A stretch of DNA of 64,000 nt from Moritella sp. (GTDB lineage: Bacteria; Pseudomonadota; Gammaproteobacteria; Enterobacterales; Moritellaceae), in the NCBI RefSeq assembly GCF_013215705.1, contig NZ_JABSQR010000004.1, forward strand, positions 62,001 through 126,000, read 5' to 3'. Of the stretch, positions 61,694 to 64,000 are shown piece after piece. Position 1 is the first letter of the stretch; each line of letters begins with the position of its first letter. The translations under genes and the position numbers were made by a program. The notes beneath the pieces were generated by a model that saw only the letters and a list, made by a program, of their open reading frames with translations, was not told the DNA's origin and did not search any database.

Positions 61694-63868
61694 TTAAAAC
61701 GCATATTTAACAGTCACACCGTAGTTACGTTCAGCTTGAGACTGATCATTATCTTGTGTAGTTAAACCACGCACATCACTCCATGACCAGTACTGCTCAT
61801 TTGTTAGGTTATAAACACCAGCGCGTAATGTTAAGTCTTCCATCGGCTTGTAGTATGCCGTTAAATCAACAACTGTTGAACTCGGGTTTTCAATTTGGTT
61901 TTCATTACCCGTTACGGTTGTATTAATATCACTTGAACCTTTCTTCGCTGTATAAACCGTTTTCAGTGACGTCCCCCAATTCGCACTCGGGCTATCATAG
62001 TTAAGACCAACGACCATGTTCCAAGGTGCGACACTATTAAGTGCTAAACCATCTTGATCTTCGCCCTCAGTATAAGCAGCAGCTAAACGTAACGTAGTAC
62101 CGTCAAATGCGCCAATTAAGCTGTCTAACCAAAGGTTAGTAGCAATTTCAGCACCTTTAATCGTTGCTTTGTCTAGATTGTCATAGGTCGTAATATCAAT
62201 ACCATTCTCTTGATATTTAATCTTATCAATAAAATCATCATAATCACTGTAGAACAAGGCAAACTCATAATTACCCGCAGCGAAGTTCCCGCGTAGACCA
62301 GTTTCATATGAGATACTTGTTTCTGCTTCTAAATCTGGATTAGGCTGGCTTTTATAACCATGGGCAGTATTGCTCCAAGAATAATACAGTTCTTGAAAAT
62401 CTGGGGCTCTAAAACCTTGGCTCACCTGTGCGAATATCTTAGTATCATCAGTTAGGTTATATAATGCACCCAATTTAGCTGTTACCGCTGAATCTGAATA
62501 TTCTTTATAATCTGTCGGCTCATAACCACTGACATCATTATATGATGTTGTTGGGTCTGTATTGTCCGGCTTAGTACTGAAACTATCAAAACGAAGGCCT
62601 GGAGTTAATACGAGAGCGCCATCAAGCAATAAGATCTGATCCTGCAAATAAGCGCCCCACTTAGTATCTTCAGCTTCAGGCATATAGTAATAAAGCTTAG
62701 TACCAGTATCGCCATTTCCTTTTACATAATGGGTTAAATTAGTGTTTTCAATATCACGAGTAGCATAAGATAGACCGTAAATTAAGTGATGCTCCATTCC
62801 CCCCAATATTAAAGACTTCTCAAACTGAGCACTTACTTCATAACCTTGCTCGGCATAAAGGTATTCTTTAACTTCATCCGTATTAGGTGTAAACATACTG
62901 GTTGTTGAACTACTGCGCGTTGTTTGCGATGCTTGCTTACTTTTCTGCCAATCAAATTGCACTGACATAGTGTCAAAAGCAGCATTATTGGCGGTAAGGA
63001 TATATTTAGCCCCTAAGCGTTGACGTTTACTTTGATCCGCTGCATCAACACTTTTATCCCAATTGGCATATGGAGGGTTAATATCAAGTGGAAGGTCGGT
63101 ATCCGTATCTGAGACAACCTGCTCCCCGGTAAACTCAATGCGGTGATTTTCATTTAACTGATATTGCAGCTTCACTAACACATTATTATTTTCAGTTTCT
63201 TGCGGGTCCGGCTCACCAAAGTTTTGCTCTTCTTCACCAGCCCTGTTTGTATAAGCCACTAACGTCTCTAAATCACCAGTACGGTTCGCTAATGCCACCG
63301 ATTGAGAAAAACTACGATCAACCGAGTAATAACCTAATTTTAGGTGACCACCGCTATTATCCCCAGCGTCCAGAAAATCACTTGGATCTTTCGTTTCAAA
63401 GGCAACAATACCAGCAATGGCATCACTACCATATAAGCTCGATGCGGCACCTTTTACCACTTCAACTGATTTGATCATATCAGGGTCAATATCTAATCGG
63501 CCTGCTTGGATGAAAGACTGACCAGAATCAAAACGATTTGCCTGTGATACACCATCAATAACAATCTTAACTCGGTTTCCTTCCATGCCGCGAATATTGA
63601 TACTTTGAACACCATATCGAGGATCACTTTCGACTGTTACGCCCGGCGTATAGTCAAAGATTTCACCTACATTTTTCACTATATTTTCTTCAATATCATC
63701 AGCGGAAATAACACTGACTGACGCTGCAACATCGGTCAGTAATTGTTCTGAGCGTGTCGCTGACACCACGGTAGTCGCATCAGCCGTGTTGTTATTTGAT
63801 TCAGCAATTACTGGCATTGATAAAGCTAATAAAATAGATGTGGTTAAATACTTCTTGTTCCAAGACAT
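61694..63868 (-). CDS. TonB-dependent hemoglobin/heme receptor
   Basis: 724 residues: signal peptide (MSWNKKYLTTSILLALSMPVIA), TonB-box-like TTVVSATR, a plug domain (about 40-160, IRGMEGNRVKIVIDGVSQANRF and VEVVKGAASSLYGSDAIAGIVAFETKDP), and a 22-strand barrel ending in YGVTVKYAF. The plug and the barrel motif FRAPDFQELYYS fit the hemoglobin/transferrin/lactoferrin receptor family (HutA/HmuR type). It would take heme from host or environmental hemoproteins. AAGGAA precedes the ATG, and a near-ideal Fur box lies 55-80 bp upstream. Confidence 0.92.
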   Translation of the reverse strand: MSWNKKYLTTSILLALSMPVIAESNNNTADATTVVSATRSEQLLTDVAASVSVISADDIEENIVKNVGEIFDYTPGVTVESDPRYGVQSINIRGMEGNRVKIVIDGVSQANRFDSGQSFIQAGRLDIDPDMIKSVEVVKGAASSLYGSDAIAGIVAFETKDPSDFLDAGDNSGGHLKLGYYSVDRSFSQSVALANRTGDLETLVAYTNRAGEEEQNFGEPDPQETENNNVLVKLQYQLNENHRIEFTGEQVVSDTDTDLPLDINPPYANWDKSVDAADQSKRQRLGAKYILTANNAAFDTMSVQFDWQKSKQASQTTRSSSTTSMFTPNTDEVKEYLYAEQGYEVSAQFEKSLILGGMEHHLIYGLSYATRDIENTNLTHYVKGNGDTGTKLYYYMPEAEDTKWGAYLQDQILLLDGALVLTPGLRFDSFSTKPDNTDPTTSYNDVSGYEPTDYKEYSDSAVTAKLGALYNLTDDTKIFAQVSQGFRAPDFQELYYSWSNTAHGYKSQPNPDLEAETSISYETGLRGNFAAGNYEFALFYSDYDDFIDKIKYQENGIDITTYDNLDKATIKGAEIATNLWLDSLIGAFDGTTLRLAAAYTEGEDQDGLALNSVAPWNMVVGLNYDSPSANWGTSLKTVYTAKKGSSDINTTVTGNENQIENPSSTVVDLTAYYKPMEDLTLRAGVYNLTNEQYWSWSDVRGLTTQDNDQSQAERNYGVTVKYAF

Positions 63869-63923
63869 CGAGAGTTCCTTACAGCATCATTAATATTTAA
63901 GTGACGTCAATATAACAAGATCA

Positions 63924-63948
63924 AATGAGAATTGCTATCATTCTCATT
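63924..63948 (-). promoter_or_regulatory. Fur box before the heme receptor gene
   Basis: AATGAGAAT and ATTCTCATT form a perfect 9-7-9 inverted repeat with the typical Fur-site hexamer pattern (GAGAATTGCTATCATTCTC). It sits in the promoter region of the receptor gene. Confidence 0.82.
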
Positions 63949-64000
63949 GGCGTTTACATTGGGTGAGCTGGAACTGGACAAAGAATAAAGTATTTTATGT

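Noticed and set aside
1-64000. CRISPR arrays, prophage or insertion sequences.
   Set aside because: I saw no regularly spaced repeats with spacers, no transposase or phage structural genes, and no intact IS ends.

Overview
The window looks like chromosomal DNA of a marine gammaproteobacterium of the Vibrio/Moritella/Psychromonas type. This is inferred from the moderately AT-rich sequence, Vibrio-like secreted proteins (a vibriolysin-type M4 protease and a thermolabile-hemolysin-type phospholipase), E. coli-like ynjBCDF and modABC/modE gene sets, and typical gammaproteobacterial promoters and terminators. Moritella is my best guess, but no marker gene settles it. Most of the window is ordinary chromosome with many small metabolic and transport operons. 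The accessory-looking parts are about 37.5-38.9 kb (two unrecognised genes) and 53.3-57.0 kb (a frameshifted small gene, an unusual peroxidase fusion and several palindromes).

Layout. 1-1376: the N-terminal part of a Kef-type cation/proton antiporter (minus). 1.56-5.4 kb: an arsenic operon arsR-acr3-GAPDH-arsJ, covering arsenite efflux and arsenate removal as an arseno-sugar-phosphate. 5.4-10.4 kb: NnrU-like membrane protein, ASCH protein with a secreted hydrolase, a serine hydrolase and a YheT-type hydrolase. 10.5-14.7 kb: ynjB-ynjC-ynjD ABC transporter with ynjF. 14.9-21 kb: small cytochrome c, stand-alone RibD-type deaminase, M14-type peptidase behind a 24-bp tandem repeat, M4 protease, and a calcium-repeat lipoprotein. 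21.3-24 kb: two tandem, nearly identical acetate kinase genes with matching upstream sites. 24.3-28.6 kb: small outer-membrane barrel, then LysR, opine-dehydrogenase-like and YfcC-type transporter genes. 28.8-37.5 kb: c-di-GMP enzymes, cysteine desulfidase, ModE, and modABC behind a near-consensus ModE box.

39-47.6 kb: AraC regulator and EamA exporter, adenosine deaminase, a two-gene operon (fold-type III PLP aldolase/dehydratase plus ornithine-cyclodeaminase-family reductase) divergent from a LysR gene, RNase Z, and a decayed LysR pseudogene. 47.9-53.3 kb: a peptide/nickel-type ABC importer (double ATPase, binding protein, two permeases) with a strong hairpin inside the operon. 54-58.5 kb: di-heme peroxidase lipoprotein carrying an Lcl/DUF1566-type domain, and a POT peptide transporter. 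58.9-64 kb: orphan type IV pilin, tRNA-His, a hemolysin/phospholipase and a TonB-dependent hemoglobin/heme receptor.

How they work together. The clearest functional links are arsenic detoxification, molybdate uptake under ModE control, and an iron-scavenging pair: the phospholipase/hemolysin and the heme receptor each have a Fur-like inverted repeat upstream, so they probably respond together to iron starvation. The most interesting unproven systems are the opine-type module, the beta-hydroxyaspartate-like aldolase/reductase pair, the duplicated ackA pair, the peroxidase fusion, and the promoter-embedded tandem repeat.
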